From Paenibacillus xylanilyticus (GTDB lineage Bacteria; Bacillota; Bacilli; Paenibacillales; Paenibacillaceae): a DNA stretch of 64,000 bases. Made by a program: the position numbers and the translations under genes. Under the pieces are notes generated by a model. It saw only the letters and a program-made list of their open reading frames with translations, was not told where the DNA came from and did no database searches. This document shows, in pieces, positions 8,661 through 16,915 of the stretch (position 1 is the first letter of the stretch; each line of letters begins with the position of its first letter). The stretch is taken from positions 1 to 64,000 of the forward strand of contig NZ_JABMCB010000166.1 of the NCBI RefSeq assembly GCF_013359935.1, read 5' to 3'.

Positions 8661-8691
8661 ACAAATACTACATCCAAGCGAGGTGAAGCCG

Positions 8692-8952
8692 ATGAAATGG
8701 GGAGAGATCACTGAATTGCATCCAGGTCGTTTTGTAGTGGTTGAAGCAATCAAAGCAAGCTCCAGCAACCGTATACGTCAGTTAGAGGATATGGCGGTCA
8801 TTCAGGATTACGATAATCCGCAAGAAGCATGGAGTGGCTATAAAGAGTTGCACAAGCTCCACCCGACACGTGAGTTGTATGTATTCCATACGAGCAGAAA
8901 CGACGTTGAAGCTGTAGAGGAATTTTTCTCAGGAGTACGGCAGCGTACATGA
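8692..8952 (+). CDS. Conserved-looking small protein, 86 residues, unknown function
   Basis: ATG 8692 follows GAGGTGA by five bases and an extended -10 promoter. The sequence (MKWGEITELHPGRFVVVEAI at the start, ELYVFHTSRNDVEAVEEFF near the end) has alternating beta and alpha character and no signal or membrane segment. Its stop overlaps the start of the retropepsin-like gene as ATGA, so the two form a coupled pair. The function of the partner, an aspartyl protease-like fold, is the only clue. I do not recognise the family. Confidence 0.75.
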   Translation: MKWGEITELHPGRFVVVEAIKASSSNRIRQLEDMAVIQDYDNPQEAWSGYKELHKLHPTRELYVFHTSRNDVEAVEEFFSGVRQRT

Positions 8953-9337
8953 AAATACAACTTCAGCATGGTTTACCTATCGTTTCCTTAACCTTGACCC
9001 AAAATGATCAAACCATCGTATTGCACAACGTTCTATTTGATACAGGCTGTGCGGCACCGTTTTTGATACCGATAAACTCGCTGAATTAGGTATCCACATT
9101 GATTTTATAAATGGAAGAGCAAAGCGAATGTATGGAGTGGGGGGAACGAGCGAAATTTGCTATGAACAACAGATTCCCGACCTTAGCATTGAGCATGTTG
9201 CTTTGAGAGATTTCCCAATTCAACTTGGTTCAATTCAAGAACCTTATGGCTTTGACGGTATTGTTAGCATTGATTTTATGATTAGAGCCTCCTGTAAAGT
9301 CGACTTTGAATTAATGGATATTCAATTGTCAACATAA
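8949..9337 (+). pseudogene. Retropepsin-like aspartyl protease, frameshifted
   Basis: ATG 8949 overlaps the upstream stop. Frame one reads through VLFDTGCAA, containing the Asp-Thr-Gly catalytic motif, then runs off into a stop. Adding one A after 9056 restores ATVFDTDKLAELGI and the frame continues to TAA 9337, giving about 129 residues. Later it shows the YGVGGTSE flap-like turn and FDGIVSIDFM. The lesion is a one-base loss in a short A run (GGCAACC to GGCACC). It is either a real recent pseudogene or a sequencing error. Single-domain retropepsin-like proteins act as dimers. Confidence 0.8.
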
Positions 9338-9384
9338 GCCAAGTGATAACTTTTGGATGGTTATCATTATATGGCTTATTTTTG
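9336..9384 (+). terminator. Terminator after the retropepsin-like gene
   Basis: Arms AAGCC, AGTGATAAC and GTTATCATT, GGCTT form a long stem directly after the stop codon, followed by ATTTTTG. Confidence 0.8.
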
Positions 9385-9445
9385 TATTGCCAGCTCTCTA
9401 TCCCGGAACAGTCGATTATCCCATTTGAATAAGCTATAGTCCAAT

Positions 9446-9502
9446 AGCATAAAAGCCTTGCCCCATTCTTCATGATAAAGAATAGAGAAAGGCTTTCATG
9501 CT
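9446..9502 (-). terminator. Terminator downstream of gerE
   Basis: AGCAT and AAAGCCTT pair with AAGGCTTT and ATGCT around a 29-base loop. It could work in both directions between convergent genes. Confidence 0.7.
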
Positions 9503-9529
9503 GCTTCAACTTCCTAACTGTTATTCGCG

Positions 9530-9754
9530 TCAAATCTTCAGTTCTCCGAGCTTAATCAGCTCTACAACTGCTTGCGAACGACCCTTAACATTGAGTTTCT
9601 GCATCACATTCGAAATATGGTTACGCACCGTTTTCTCGCTGATGAATAACTGCCCTGCGATGTCACGCGTCGTTTTGTCCTGAACCAGCAATTCGAATAC
9701 TTCGCGTTCACGGTGGGTCAACAAAAATTTGCTTTTATGATCGATACCCTTCAA
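9530..9754 (-). CDS. gerE: Spore germination / late sporulation regulator GerE
   Basis: 74 residues, the exact size of B. subtilis GerE, consisting only of a LuxR-type DNA-binding domain. LLTHREREVFELLVQDKTT and LFISEKTVRNHISNVMQKL are essentially the B. subtilis motifs. GerE modulates late mother-cell (sigma-K) genes for spore coat and surface, including cge genes in B. subtilis. CgeB-family genes occur 16 kb away in this window. The start is TTG at 9754 with AAGGAGG eight bases upstream. Confidence 0.96.
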   Translation of the reverse strand: MKGIDHKSKFLLTHREREVFELLVQDKTTRDIAGQLFISEKTVRNHISNVMQKLNVKGRSQAVVELIKLGELKI

Positions 9755-9815
9755 TGTTCACCCCTCCTTGCTCGGGTTGTGTTGGTGTAACAAGGTTAAG
9801 GGGATACAGTCAACT

Positions 9816-9843
9816 CATCTTATGTCAGGTCAAGGGCGATGGT
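9816..9843 (-). promoter_or_regulatory. Candidate sigma-K promoter of gerE
   Basis: On the minus strand AC (9843-9842), a 17-base spacer, then CATAAGATG (9824-9816) match the sigma-K pattern AC-N17-CATAnnnTA with one mismatch in the last pair. GerE is a sigma-K target in B. subtilis, which supports the call. Confidence 0.5.
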
Positions 9844-9950
9844 TCAGTTTTATGAAAAAAATGGGCAGTCATTTTGTTGGTTATAGGTATAGGATGAGCA
9901 GTTCGTGTTATGTAACCTGAGCATGCTGCAAAATTCAGTTTGTTAAAAGT

Positions 9951-9997
9951 AAATATGCCTTTGCCACTGATGCTGCCATCTGCGCAAAGGCATATTT
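9951..9997. terminator. Hairpin terminator after the spore lipoprotein gene
   Basis: Perfect 13-bp arms AAATATGCCTTTG and CAAAGGCATATTT with a 21-base loop. Confidence 0.8.
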
Positions 9998-10010
9998 GTT
10001 CATCTATTTT

Positions 10011-11066
10011 CTACCGACCATTATTAGGATTCATGATGCCATCATTGTTATTATTACGGTTCATTATGCCATCAGTATTGTTGTTGCGGTTGCGGTTCGT
10101 CATCCCATCACCAAGGATACCATCACGGCGCTGATTCATCGAATTGGTTGGGAAAATGCGCTCAACCATCGATTGAAATGTATCAATCATGCCGCTAACC
10201 GGCTTTCCGTTACGAATATCGTCGGCATATGTCTGCACATGATCAACGAAATCCGGATTGGCGGATACATAGACATTCTCCACATTCGGAGCAAATTGCT
10301 TGATTTTTGCAGCAACTTTGCCTTTGATCTCTTCGGACGTGTTGTCATCCGAGTTGTCCTGGCGCTGCCCAGCGTTCTGTCCCTCACTCTGCATACCATA
10401 GCGGCCATCACTCATCGTGCGGTCTCTGCCCGTATTCGTCAACCCGCGCATCATGCCGATTGTTCCGGTACCCATGGTTCCATAAATGCTGCGGTCGTTC
10501 CCCATATGACTGCGGTCCGTAGCCGAACCTGTGTTCAACCCGGGAGCGATACCACTAGTCGTGTAGGGAGACCTGGTTCCATCGCCGGCATGTACACGCA
10601 TACCACCCATATCCTGATTCAAACTCTCACTGCGCATGGTTCCGCTCGCACGATTACGCATCGTACCATTCATCGTGCTGTTCTGACTACCTCTGCCGTT
10701 TCCATTAGCTTGACTATCCATCTTGCCAGCGTGACCGTCTGTCAAGCGGACGGCAACATAAGCGTTATGGTCTGTTAACAGGACATTGGCCGACTTGATT
10801 TCTTTCATTTCGGTAATTCGCTTCGCCAGTTCATCACTGGATTTCAGGTCAGTGACATTGTGCATACGATAACTTTTGGCACGAATTCCATCCATTCCAT
10901 TGGTCTCCACACCATAACGATTGAGCCCTCTAACTTCCTGGCCCGCATTATTGGTTTGCAAATTGTTGTTATCCCGGCCATCACCACAACCTGTTAATCC
11001 GGCCATTACAAAAATTGCTGTAGACAGTGATAAGCTGATTGCTTTCGCCTTTTTGGCTGCTGGCAT
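10011..11066 (-). CDS. YhcN/YlaJ-family sporulation lipoprotein
   Basis: 351 residues with GGAGG upstream of ATG. A lipoprotein signal (Lys-rich start, hydrophobic core, LTGCGDG lipobox near residue 27) predicts membrane anchoring. The family part is VTDLKSSDELAKRITEM, SANVLLTDHNAYVAV, the KGKVAAKIKQFAPNVENVYVSANPDF segment and a final IFPTNSMNQRR. An unusual Gly/Met/Arg/Asn-rich insert of about 100 residues splits these two halves, and the C-terminus is an Asn/Arg repeat (GIMNRNNNNDGIMN). Family members are found in the inner spore membrane; the insert is lineage-specific. It sits next to gerE. Confidence 0.85.
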   Translation of the reverse strand: MPAAKKAKAISLSLSTAIFVMAGLTGCGDGRDNNNLQTNNAGQEVRGLNRYGVETNGMDGIRAKSYRMHNVTDLKSSDELAKRITEMKEIKSANVLLTDHNAYVAVRLTDGHAGKMDSQANGNGRGSQNSTMNGTMRNRASGTMRSESLNQDMGGMRVHAGDGTRSPYTTSGIAPGLNTGSATDRSHMGNDRSIYGTMGTGTIGMMRGLTNTGRDRTMSDGRYGMQSEGQNAGQRQDNSDDNTSEEIKGKVAAKIKQFAPNVENVYVSANPDFVDHVQTYADDIRNGKPVSGMIDTFQSMVERIFPTNSMNQRRDGILGDGMTNRNRNNNTDGIMNRNNNNDGIMNPNNGR

Positions 11067-11172
11067 GTCTCATCCTCCAATGTGTATGGTTTAGGTCACA
11101 ACGTTAGGATGCGCTTCTGGTTTCTCCGATATGCTGAAAGGATTTGGTACCCGAGCCTGCAAAAATCAACAG

Positions 11173-11213
11173 AAAAAAGCGGTGCTTGCACCTATACGTG
11201 CTGCACCGCTTTT
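11173..11213 (-). terminator. Terminator of the Gld-type exporter operon
   Basis: Arms AAAAGCGGTGC and GCACCGCTTTT with a T run on the minus strand, 50 bases after the DUF4340 gene. Confidence 0.85.
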
Positions 11214-11262
11214 CTATAAACAGACAAATTTTCCGTATCCCTATCTAACCGCATTTCCGCGC

Positions 11263-12270
11263 CTACTCGGCAGATGATGTGGAATCTTCGCCTTTGTCTT
11301 CCGTTGATGTATCTGACGCCTTCAGCGTATCCGGGAAGTTTTCCGCATCCTGCAGGGTATCTGCCTGAAGGGCGTATGCCCACTGACCGTCTGGTGTGAT
11401 CACATAGATCAGATCCGGTTCGGATGAAAGGGTAAGCCCTCGATAAACGTCTGTTACCGTCTCTCCATTTACAGTCTGCTCTACAGAAAGTGTAAACCGA
11501 GGCACTGTATCTTCCAGTTCCGAAGCTTTACGGACATCGTCCGCAGTAGACAAGTTTTTAATTTTGCCAATAAGAGATACAGCATCTGTGGATTCAATCG
11601 GTTCACCATTCAGCGTCCATGTCCGCTCGGTGGCACCGTCCTCCGCAGCAGACTTCAGCATCCAGGTTGCTGCTTCGCCTTCCCATTCCAGGGAGGTGAC
11701 ATTCGTTTCATCGAGATTAAACGGCGTCGTATCCAGCAGATCACGTCGTGTCAGCTCCATATTGCCAATCGTTTCCGACTGAACAGCAACGACAGGGCCG
11801 GAATCCACCTGCACATAACGTGCGTCATCTGCAGGTAATTGCCCACCGATCGTCAAAGTGATTGTACGGTTATCCTTCAGTTTGATATCCAGACGTGTCG
11901 CATTCGAACCCAGACCATATTTCTCAAGATCAGTCGGTGTCTCTTCCACAACCAGTTCCTGATCTGCCCCGCTTAGAGCTTCAAGCCAGCTGCTGATTGT
12001 ATAACCGTTAAGCGGGTATGCCTTGGGCTCCACCATGCTCCACACGCCATCTTTCAGTTCCAATTGCGCTGATGAAGAGGGAGAAGCCTCTGCTTCCGTC
12101 GTGTCTGTTCTCGGGTCATGGATGGTAATGGACTGTATGTCTTCAGACTGAATGCCGAGCAACTTGACCTTCTCTGCTTCCTCTTCGCGAAAATAATTCT
12201 GATTGGCCGCATAAACCCAGCCACCAATCAGTACCAATACGACCAGAACTGTCGGGACCCATTTTTTCAT
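11263..12270 (-). CDS. DUF4340 domain-containing membrane-anchored protein
   Basis: 335 residues from ATG 12270, which overlaps the upstream stop as ATGA and has GGTGGAGG before it. An N-terminal membrane anchor (WVPTVLVVLVLIGGWVYAA) is followed by a large extracytoplasmic beta-rich domain with repeated DUF4340 motifs (LELKDGVWSMVEP, LDIKLKDNRTITLTIG). DUF4340 proteins are routinely encoded after GldA/F/G-type ABC exporters and are thought to work with them; the transported substrate is unknown. The C-terminus is acidic and Ser/Thr-rich. Confidence 0.88.
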   Translation of the reverse strand: MKKWVPTVLVVLVLIGGWVYAANQNYFREEEAEKVKLLGIQSEDIQSITIHDPRTDTTEAEASPSSSAQLELKDGVWSMVEPKAYPLNGYTISSWLEALSGADQELVVEETPTDLEKYGLGSNATRLDIKLKDNRTITLTIGGQLPADDARYVQVDSGPVVAVQSETIGNMELTRRDLLDTTPFNLDETNVTSLEWEGEAATWMLKSAAEDGATERTWTLNGEPIESTDAVSLIGKIKNLSTADDVRKASELEDTVPRFTLSVEQTVNGETVTDVYRGLTLSSEPDLIYVITPDGQWAYALQADTLQDAENFPDTLKASDTSTEDKGEDSTSSAE

Positions 12271-13661
12271 ACGCGTCTGCGCCTCCACCATAAGATCACA
12301 CCTATGATAACAAAGATGAGCGGGAAGCCCACAATGGCAGCGAAGAAAATCGTTCTGGCCTGCGTACCATCCAGGTAGGCTACTTCATAACCAGCCTGCA
12401 CACGTGGACGAATCGTCACTCCATCCTCTTTTTCACTTAAATAATTGACGGTATTCAAAATAAAGTCACGGTTCCCGCCATTGCCAATTTCCGAATCCTG
12501 CATGAAAATGGATGACCCCAAAATTACGGCTTTGGGTTTGCCATCGGTCGTATCCGCTGCATATCCCAGTTCAACGGGACCCTGAATATCCTGATCCGGA
12601 TCATTTGCAGTTTCATTTTGCAGCAAACCTGCAATATTCGTTTCGCCATAACTATCATTCGAAGAATGGATCAAAGGCGACAGGGTATACTTTTCCTGCT
12701 CCTTGCTCGTCAGGGCAATGGACAGGGATAACATCGGGTACAGTTTGTTATCCGACAGTTTGTCGGTAATGGCATGCGTGCCATACTCCGGCACGACCCA
12801 TAACGGCCCCATCGTGCTGGCCTGCTGGTTGTCCACCATGACGGCATGCTCATCCACAACGCCATAATCAGCCATAAGGGTATCAATGTTTTTCCAGCTG
12901 GATTTCATATCCTCCACAAAACCAAGGGACATCATGAGCTTGCCCCCATTGCTCAAATAGATTCGAATCGCTTTTAATTCCGCATCACTGATGTCACGCT
13001 GGGGTCCGATGATGGCAAGTACATCTGCATCTTCCGGAACAACTCCTGCCTGACTCAGCTGCAGCTCTTCTGTTGTGATGTTGTTCTGCTCTAAGGATGA
13101 TCGCAGTGTTGTCAGTTGATCCAGACCCAGTTCCTCATGCCCTGTCAGGAACACCATTTTCTTCATTTCGGTAGAGGACAAATTCATCAAAGCCTGTGTT
13201 AACTTTTCCTCCCCCGTAAACTGGTATGACCCATCACTTCCATCCCCAACTGCTGTGAACAGACTGGCAATATCAACGACTTTGTACTGATCTCCCCGTT
13301 CCAGGACGATCGAACTTCCTGTAATGCCGTACTTCGAAGCAAGCGTCGGTTCTTGGGTAAGATTAAATTGTTCCATCTTCAGCTTGCTGTTCCGTTTGGT
13401 ATACTCCTGAACCATGTCAGTCACTTCGCGGTTCAAGACGGTATTATTAGCATTTTCAACCGTTAATACCTTAATGCTGACATCATCTTTCACATTTTTG
13501 ATCGCGGTGAGAGACTGGTCCGATAAGGTGTATTGTTTGTTTGATGTCAGATCCAGCTGGAATCCGCCAAGTGAATTCAGAAACAGCGTAAGCAAAATAA
13601 ATATGCCGATGACCGCTACAGACAACACGGTACTGTTAGTATGACTTAACCATTTCTTCAT
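12267..13661 (-). CDS. GldG-family ABC transporter auxiliary protein
   Basis: 464 residues. There is an N-terminal membrane segment (VLSVAVIGIFILLTLFLNSL), a large outer domain with FQLDLTSNKQYTLSDQS typical of GldG/Mut7-like proteins, and a final membrane helix before a WWRRRRV tail. It is part of a four-gene operon ATPase-permease-GldG-DUF4340, with four-base overlaps at both the ATPase-permease and GldG-DUF4340 junctions. In Bacteroidetes this set supports gliding. In Bacillota its role is undefined, so no motility function should be assumed. Confidence 0.88.
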   Translation of the reverse strand: MKKWLSHTNSTVLSVAVIGIFILLTLFLNSLGGFQLDLTSNKQYTLSDQSLTAIKNVKDDVSIKVLTVENANNTVLNREVTDMVQEYTKRNSKLKMEQFNLTQEPTLASKYGITGSSIVLERGDQYKVVDIASLFTAVGDGSDGSYQFTGEEKLTQALMNLSSTEMKKMVFLTGHEELGLDQLTTLRSSLEQNNITTEELQLSQAGVVPEDADVLAIIGPQRDISDAELKAIRIYLSNGGKLMMSLGFVEDMKSSWKNIDTLMADYGVVDEHAVMVDNQQASTMGPLWVVPEYGTHAITDKLSDNKLYPMLSLSIALTSKEQEKYTLSPLIHSSNDSYGETNIAGLLQNETANDPDQDIQGPVELGYAADTTDGKPKAVILGSSIFMQDSEIGNGGNRDFILNTVNYLSEKEDGVTIRPRVQAGYEVAYLDGTQARTIFFAAIVGFPLIFVIIGVILWWRRRRV

Positions 13662-13665
13662 CTTC

Positions 13666-14382
13666 TCACCTCCACCGCTTCCGTTCCACGATTTGAATGC
13701 TGAGTAGCAGGAATACGCCTGACAGCGTCACATAATACAAGATATCCGGACCACTGAGCACCCCCTTCGTGAAGCTGTCAAACCGGTTCGTCAGTGCAAA
13801 TGGATCAAGCCATTGCTGTAAAGTGGATCCGGTATTGCCTGCAAATGAATCAAGCATCCACAATACGAGCAAAATAATGAAACCAGCTACCGCAGATACC
13901 ATCTGATGCTGGGATAGCGTTGATGCAAACAATCCAATTGCCATCATGCTTCCGCCTAAGAAAAAGAGCCCCAGCGCCGACAGCCATACAGAGGTCAAGT
14001 CCAAGTCTCCAAAGAATGACATGATGAACGGATAGACCAGACTGCACAAGATAAGCACCAACAGAATGGCCAGCGAGGCCAGATACTTACCAAATATCAC
14101 TTCCGTCACCCGAGCCGGCGAGGTCAGCAGCAGCTCATCCGTTCCCTGCCTGAACTCTTCTGCAACCAGTCTCATGGTCAATAAAGGCACCACAAACAGC
14201 AGCATGGATAAGGTATCACCCAGAACCAGACGATAATCCACGATACTTGGCTGGTAATATACAAAACTGGAGTAGAACAATAAACTTGTCATCAATACAT
14301 AAACCGCGAAGGCGAAATACGACGTTGGTGACAGAAAATACGCCTGAAGTTCCTTGTTACAAATAGCCATCATTCGTCTCAT
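13666..14382 (-). CDS. ABC-2 type permease (GldF-like)
   Basis: 238 residues with six hydrophobic segments, starting with a short cytoplasmic stretch NKELQAYFLSPTSYF common to GldF-type permeases. RLVAEEFRQGTDELLLTSP is the conserved cytoplasmic loop. It overlaps the ATPase gene stop by four bases and lies four bases before the gldG-like gene. It forms the membrane channel of the exporter with the neighbouring ATPase. Confidence 0.9.
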   Translation of the reverse strand: MRRMMAICNKELQAYFLSPTSYFAFAVYVLMTSLLFYSSFVYYQPSIVDYRLVLGDTLSMLLFVVPLLTMRLVAEEFRQGTDELLLTSPARVTEVIFGKYLASLAILLVLILCSLVYPFIMSFFGDLDLTSVWLSALGLFFLGGSMMAIGLFASTLSQHQMVSAVAGFIILLVLWMLDSFAGNTGSTLQQWLDPFALTNRFDSFTKGVLSGPDILYYVTLSGVFLLLSIQIVERKRWR

Positions 14383-15416
14383 TTGGATTCCTCCTCTGCA
14401 GGGGAAACCGCCGATTCTTCATTCATGTCATTTACATCGGATGACTCAGCGTCTGTTTCCGTTGTAGTCAACTTCAGGAAGATCTGCTCCAGACTGAGAT
14501 TTTCCTTTCTCATCTCCAGAATGGGCAATCCAGCTCCTGACAATAGGTAAAAGAGCTCTTCCCGGAAATCGTCTGGCGATTCTCCGGTAAGCAGCATTCT
14601 GACCGTTTCTTGCTGCCCTGTGCTGCTTTTTCCGTCCGATGGTTCAATGACTTCACTCCGCACCTTCTCCCAAGGTGCCAGCAAGTTATGTAATTGCTGC
14701 TCTGTTGCCTTAACTTCAATGAATACCTTAAACTGGTCACCCATTGATGAACCGAAGTGTTGTGGTGAACCGTCGAGTACAAGCTGTCCCTGATTAATGA
14801 TCAACATGCGATTGCATAGCGTGCTTACTTCAGGCAAAATATGCGTGCTTAGCAGCACGGTGTGATTTTCGCCGAGCTCCCGGATCAAATCACGAATCTC
14901 AATAATCTGGTTCGGGTCCAGTCCTGATGTGGGTTCATCAAGTACGAGCAAATCAGGCTTATGAATGATGGCTCCTGCCAGTCCAAGACGCTGTTTATAT
15001 CCCTTGGATAATCCGCGCACCAATTGTTTCTCCCGTGCTTGAAGACCCAGCCTGCTCACCATCTCACTGACCCGCAGTTTGATTTCACGTGCCGGAACAT
15101 CTCTAAGATTGGCGACAAATTTCAGATAGGACTGCACCGTCATATCCGGATATAGCGGTGGGGTTTCCGGAAGATAACCGATCTTGGAACGAACGGTCCT
15201 TCCTTGATCATGCACCGATTGGCCATCCACCGCGATTGAACCCGTGGTAGGCTGCAGGTAACCGGTTATCATGCGCATTGTTGTTGTTTTGCCGGCACCA
15301 TTGGGTCCCAGAAAACCAACAATCTCACCGCGCTCCATTGTGAAATCCAGTTGATGCACGCCGTGCCGTCCATCATACACTTTGCTGACCTGTTTCACTT
15401 CGAGCACATTATTCAT
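14379..15416 (-). CDS. ABC transporter ATP-binding protein (GldA-like)
   Basis: 345 residues. Walker A is GPNGAGKTT near residue 36, the signature region LSKGYKQRLGLAGA, Walker B LLVLDEP and the switch histidine STHILPE. The last ~100 residues form an acidic C-terminal extension (ATETDAESSDVNDMNEESA) beyond the usual domain. First gene of the exporter operon; it energises the GldF-like permease. Upstream is the divergent glycosyltransferase leader. Confidence 0.92.
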   Translation of the reverse strand: MNNVLEVKQVSKVYDGRHGVHQLDFTMERGEIVGFLGPNGAGKTTTMRMITGYLQPTTGSIAVDGQSVHDQGRTVRSKIGYLPETPPLYPDMTVQSYLKFVANLRDVPAREIKLRVSEMVSRLGLQAREKQLVRGLSKGYKQRLGLAGAIIHKPDLLVLDEPTSGLDPNQIIEIRDLIRELGENHTVLLSTHILPEVSTLCNRMLIINQGQLVLDGSPQHFGSSMGDQFKVFIEVKATEQQLHNLLAPWEKVRSEVIEPSDGKSSTGQQETVRMLLTGESPDDFREELFYLLSGAGLPILEMRKENLSLEQIFLKLTTTETDAESSDVNDMNEESAVSPAEEESK

Positions 15417-15616
15417 CCTTTCCCGTTAAAATACCCGTGTGCCATCAAACGATTCAGATGGTCAACACGGGAAGTTCCTTGTATCTTACGGGTTGTATCC
15501 TAAACCCAGCTTAATGACACTTAAAAGAAAGATTAAAAATTTGTGTCTAAAATGTGAACAACATAGGTTTCACCCACACCCTGTGCATTGGGGCAACGTA
15601 CCATACAATACAGGAG
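15417..15616 (+). other. Divergent intergenic region with a possible late-sporulation -10
   Basis: Between the exporter operon and the GT4 gene. CATACAATA at 15602-15610 fits the sigma-K -10 CATAnnnTA exactly, and ACATAGGTTTCA near 15561 is close to a GerE box. No matching -35 AC is seen at N16-18, so the promoter is tentative. Its start site would fall at about 15617, exactly where the repeated leader begins. Confidence 0.4.
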
Positions 15617-15717
15617 TCAGCATTTTGCATCATTCGATTCCACTCGCTCCAGGTACAATATATAGCCGAATAGGACCATTTCGATCTATATACTGAAGAT
15701 TGGAAGTCGCTTATTGG
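15617..15717 (+). repeat. Leader-like element, copy B, upstream of GT4 gene
   Basis: Shares 22 identical bases with the minus strand of 4949-4970, then about 75 bases of diverged but alignable sequence. The hairpin here has arms ATATAGCCGAAT and ATTTCGATCTATAT, different from copy A yet pairing at the same place. The ribosome-site-like GGAAGTCGCTTATTG matches GGAGGTCGCTTCATG of copy A but has lost the ATG. A 12-base complement of its start (ATGCAAAATGCT, 15722-15733) could close the whole leader into one stem. Confidence 0.7.
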
Positions 15718-15775
15718 ATTTATGCAAAATGCTCAGGAGTATGAGTTCCTGCACAAAAGTCAGAGGGTGAACCGT

Positions 15776-16849
15776 GTGAAAGTATTATTCACGTTTTTTG
15801 TACCAAGCGGTGGCGTGGATACCTTGAACCGATTGCGGACAGCCGTTCTGCAACGTCATGGCATTGAAGCGCATGTATTATATCTCTACACAGGCTCGGG
15901 ATTGCAGAACAACAGCGGCACTCCGGTCTTCACCGCATCCAGTGATGAGGAAATTCGTTTTTTGATTCACAGTCAGCGTTATGACGCCATCATTGTGACC
16001 TCCGACATTAGCATGCCTGGCCGATTGAGAGGACTCGGATATACGGGACGAATTATCTTCGAAGCCCAAGGTCTCGGAACGCGGGATCAGGCTCTGGAAA
16101 CAATCCAGATGGCAATCCCTTACCTCCAGGCCCACTGTGATGCTGCTGTTCTGCCTCCTACCGATCACTTGCTGGATATGTTTATTCATATCTGTCCTTG
16201 GCTGCACCGGTTTGTTATCCCCAATATGCTGGACACCGATACATTTGCTCCACTCGCTGTGGACACTCCACCCTACCCGGTTCTGGCCTGGGTTGGACGG
16301 CTGGAACACAACAAAAATTGGCGTGAATACTTGAGCATATCCAGTAAAATCATAAAAAAAATCCCAAAAGCCAGACTATGGCTGTTTCACGATCCCAGCT
16401 TGGCCAATCCCGAAGACGAAGTGATGTTCCGTCACATGCTGGCTGAATACGGACTGGAGGATCGCATTGGCATTTTCATCAATGTTCCTCACTCCCAGAT
16501 GCCTGCATTTTACTCCATGATTGCAGCCTCCGGTGGAATTATGCTCTCCACATCCCTTCTTGAAGGCTTTGGATATGCGGTCGCAGAAGCCATCAGTTGT
16601 GGTTGCCCGGTACTCAGCACTGATTCGGATGGCGTACGGTCTTTTATCACACATAACAAGACGGGAAAATTTTATCCTCAGGGCAACGTAAAGGCAGCAG
16701 CAGCTGAAGCAGTCGAACTCATACGCAACAAAAAATTACGTGAATCTATCCGCGCACAGGGCAGAGAGCACATGACTGCCTCATTCTCACCAGATCGGTA
16801 TGCTGTTTCCTTTCGGGAAATGATGACAGCCCTAAGCATCTTCTCATGA
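15776..16849 (+). CDS. Glycosyltransferase family 4 protein
   Basis: About 357 residues from GTG 15776, chosen because GAGGGTGA lies just upstream and the protein then begins KVLFTFFVPSGGVDTLNR as GT4 enzymes do. The alternative ATG at 15722 has no ribosome site. GT-B fold with an Rossmann N-domain and a C-domain containing WVGRLEHNKNW, LLEGFGYAVAEAISCGCPV and the nucleotide-sugar binding glutamates. No membrane segment. Part of the surface-glycan locus; donor unknown. Leader copy B may control it. Confidence 0.88.
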   Translation: MKVLFTFFVPSGGVDTLNRLRTAVLQRHGIEAHVLYLYTGSGLQNNSGTPVFTASSDEEIRFLIHSQRYDAIIVTSDISMPGRLRGLGYTGRIIFEAQGLGTRDQALETIQMAIPYLQAHCDAAVLPPTDHLLDMFIHICPWLHRFVIPNMLDTDTFAPLAVDTPPYPVLAWVGRLEHNKNWREYLSISSKIIKKIPKARLWLFHDPSLANPEDEVMFRHMLAEYGLEDRIGIFINVPHSQMPAFYSMIAASGGIMLSTSLLEGFGYAVAEAISCGCPVLSTDSDGVRSFITHNKTGKFYPQGNVKAAAAEAVELIRNKKLRESIRAQGREHMTASFSPDRYAVSFREMMTALSIFS

Positions 16850-16857
16850 TCACCGCA

Positions 16858-16893
16858 AAAAAGGCAGTTCAGGAATCCTGAACTGCCTTAGGT
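16858..16893. terminator. Bidirectional terminator between convergent genes
   Basis: Perfect stem AAGGCAGTTCAGGA/TCCTGAACTGCCTT with a tight loop, followed by T-rich sequence on the plus strand and preceded by A-rich sequence. Confidence 0.9.
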
Positions 16894-16915
16894 TGGTTTA
16901 GTATATTTATTTTTT

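Noticed and set aside
9338-9445. Possible attachment site or tRNA next to the gerE terminator
   Set aside because: No tRNA-like fold; only terminator hairpins were found. No tRNA or rRNA was seen anywhere in the window.
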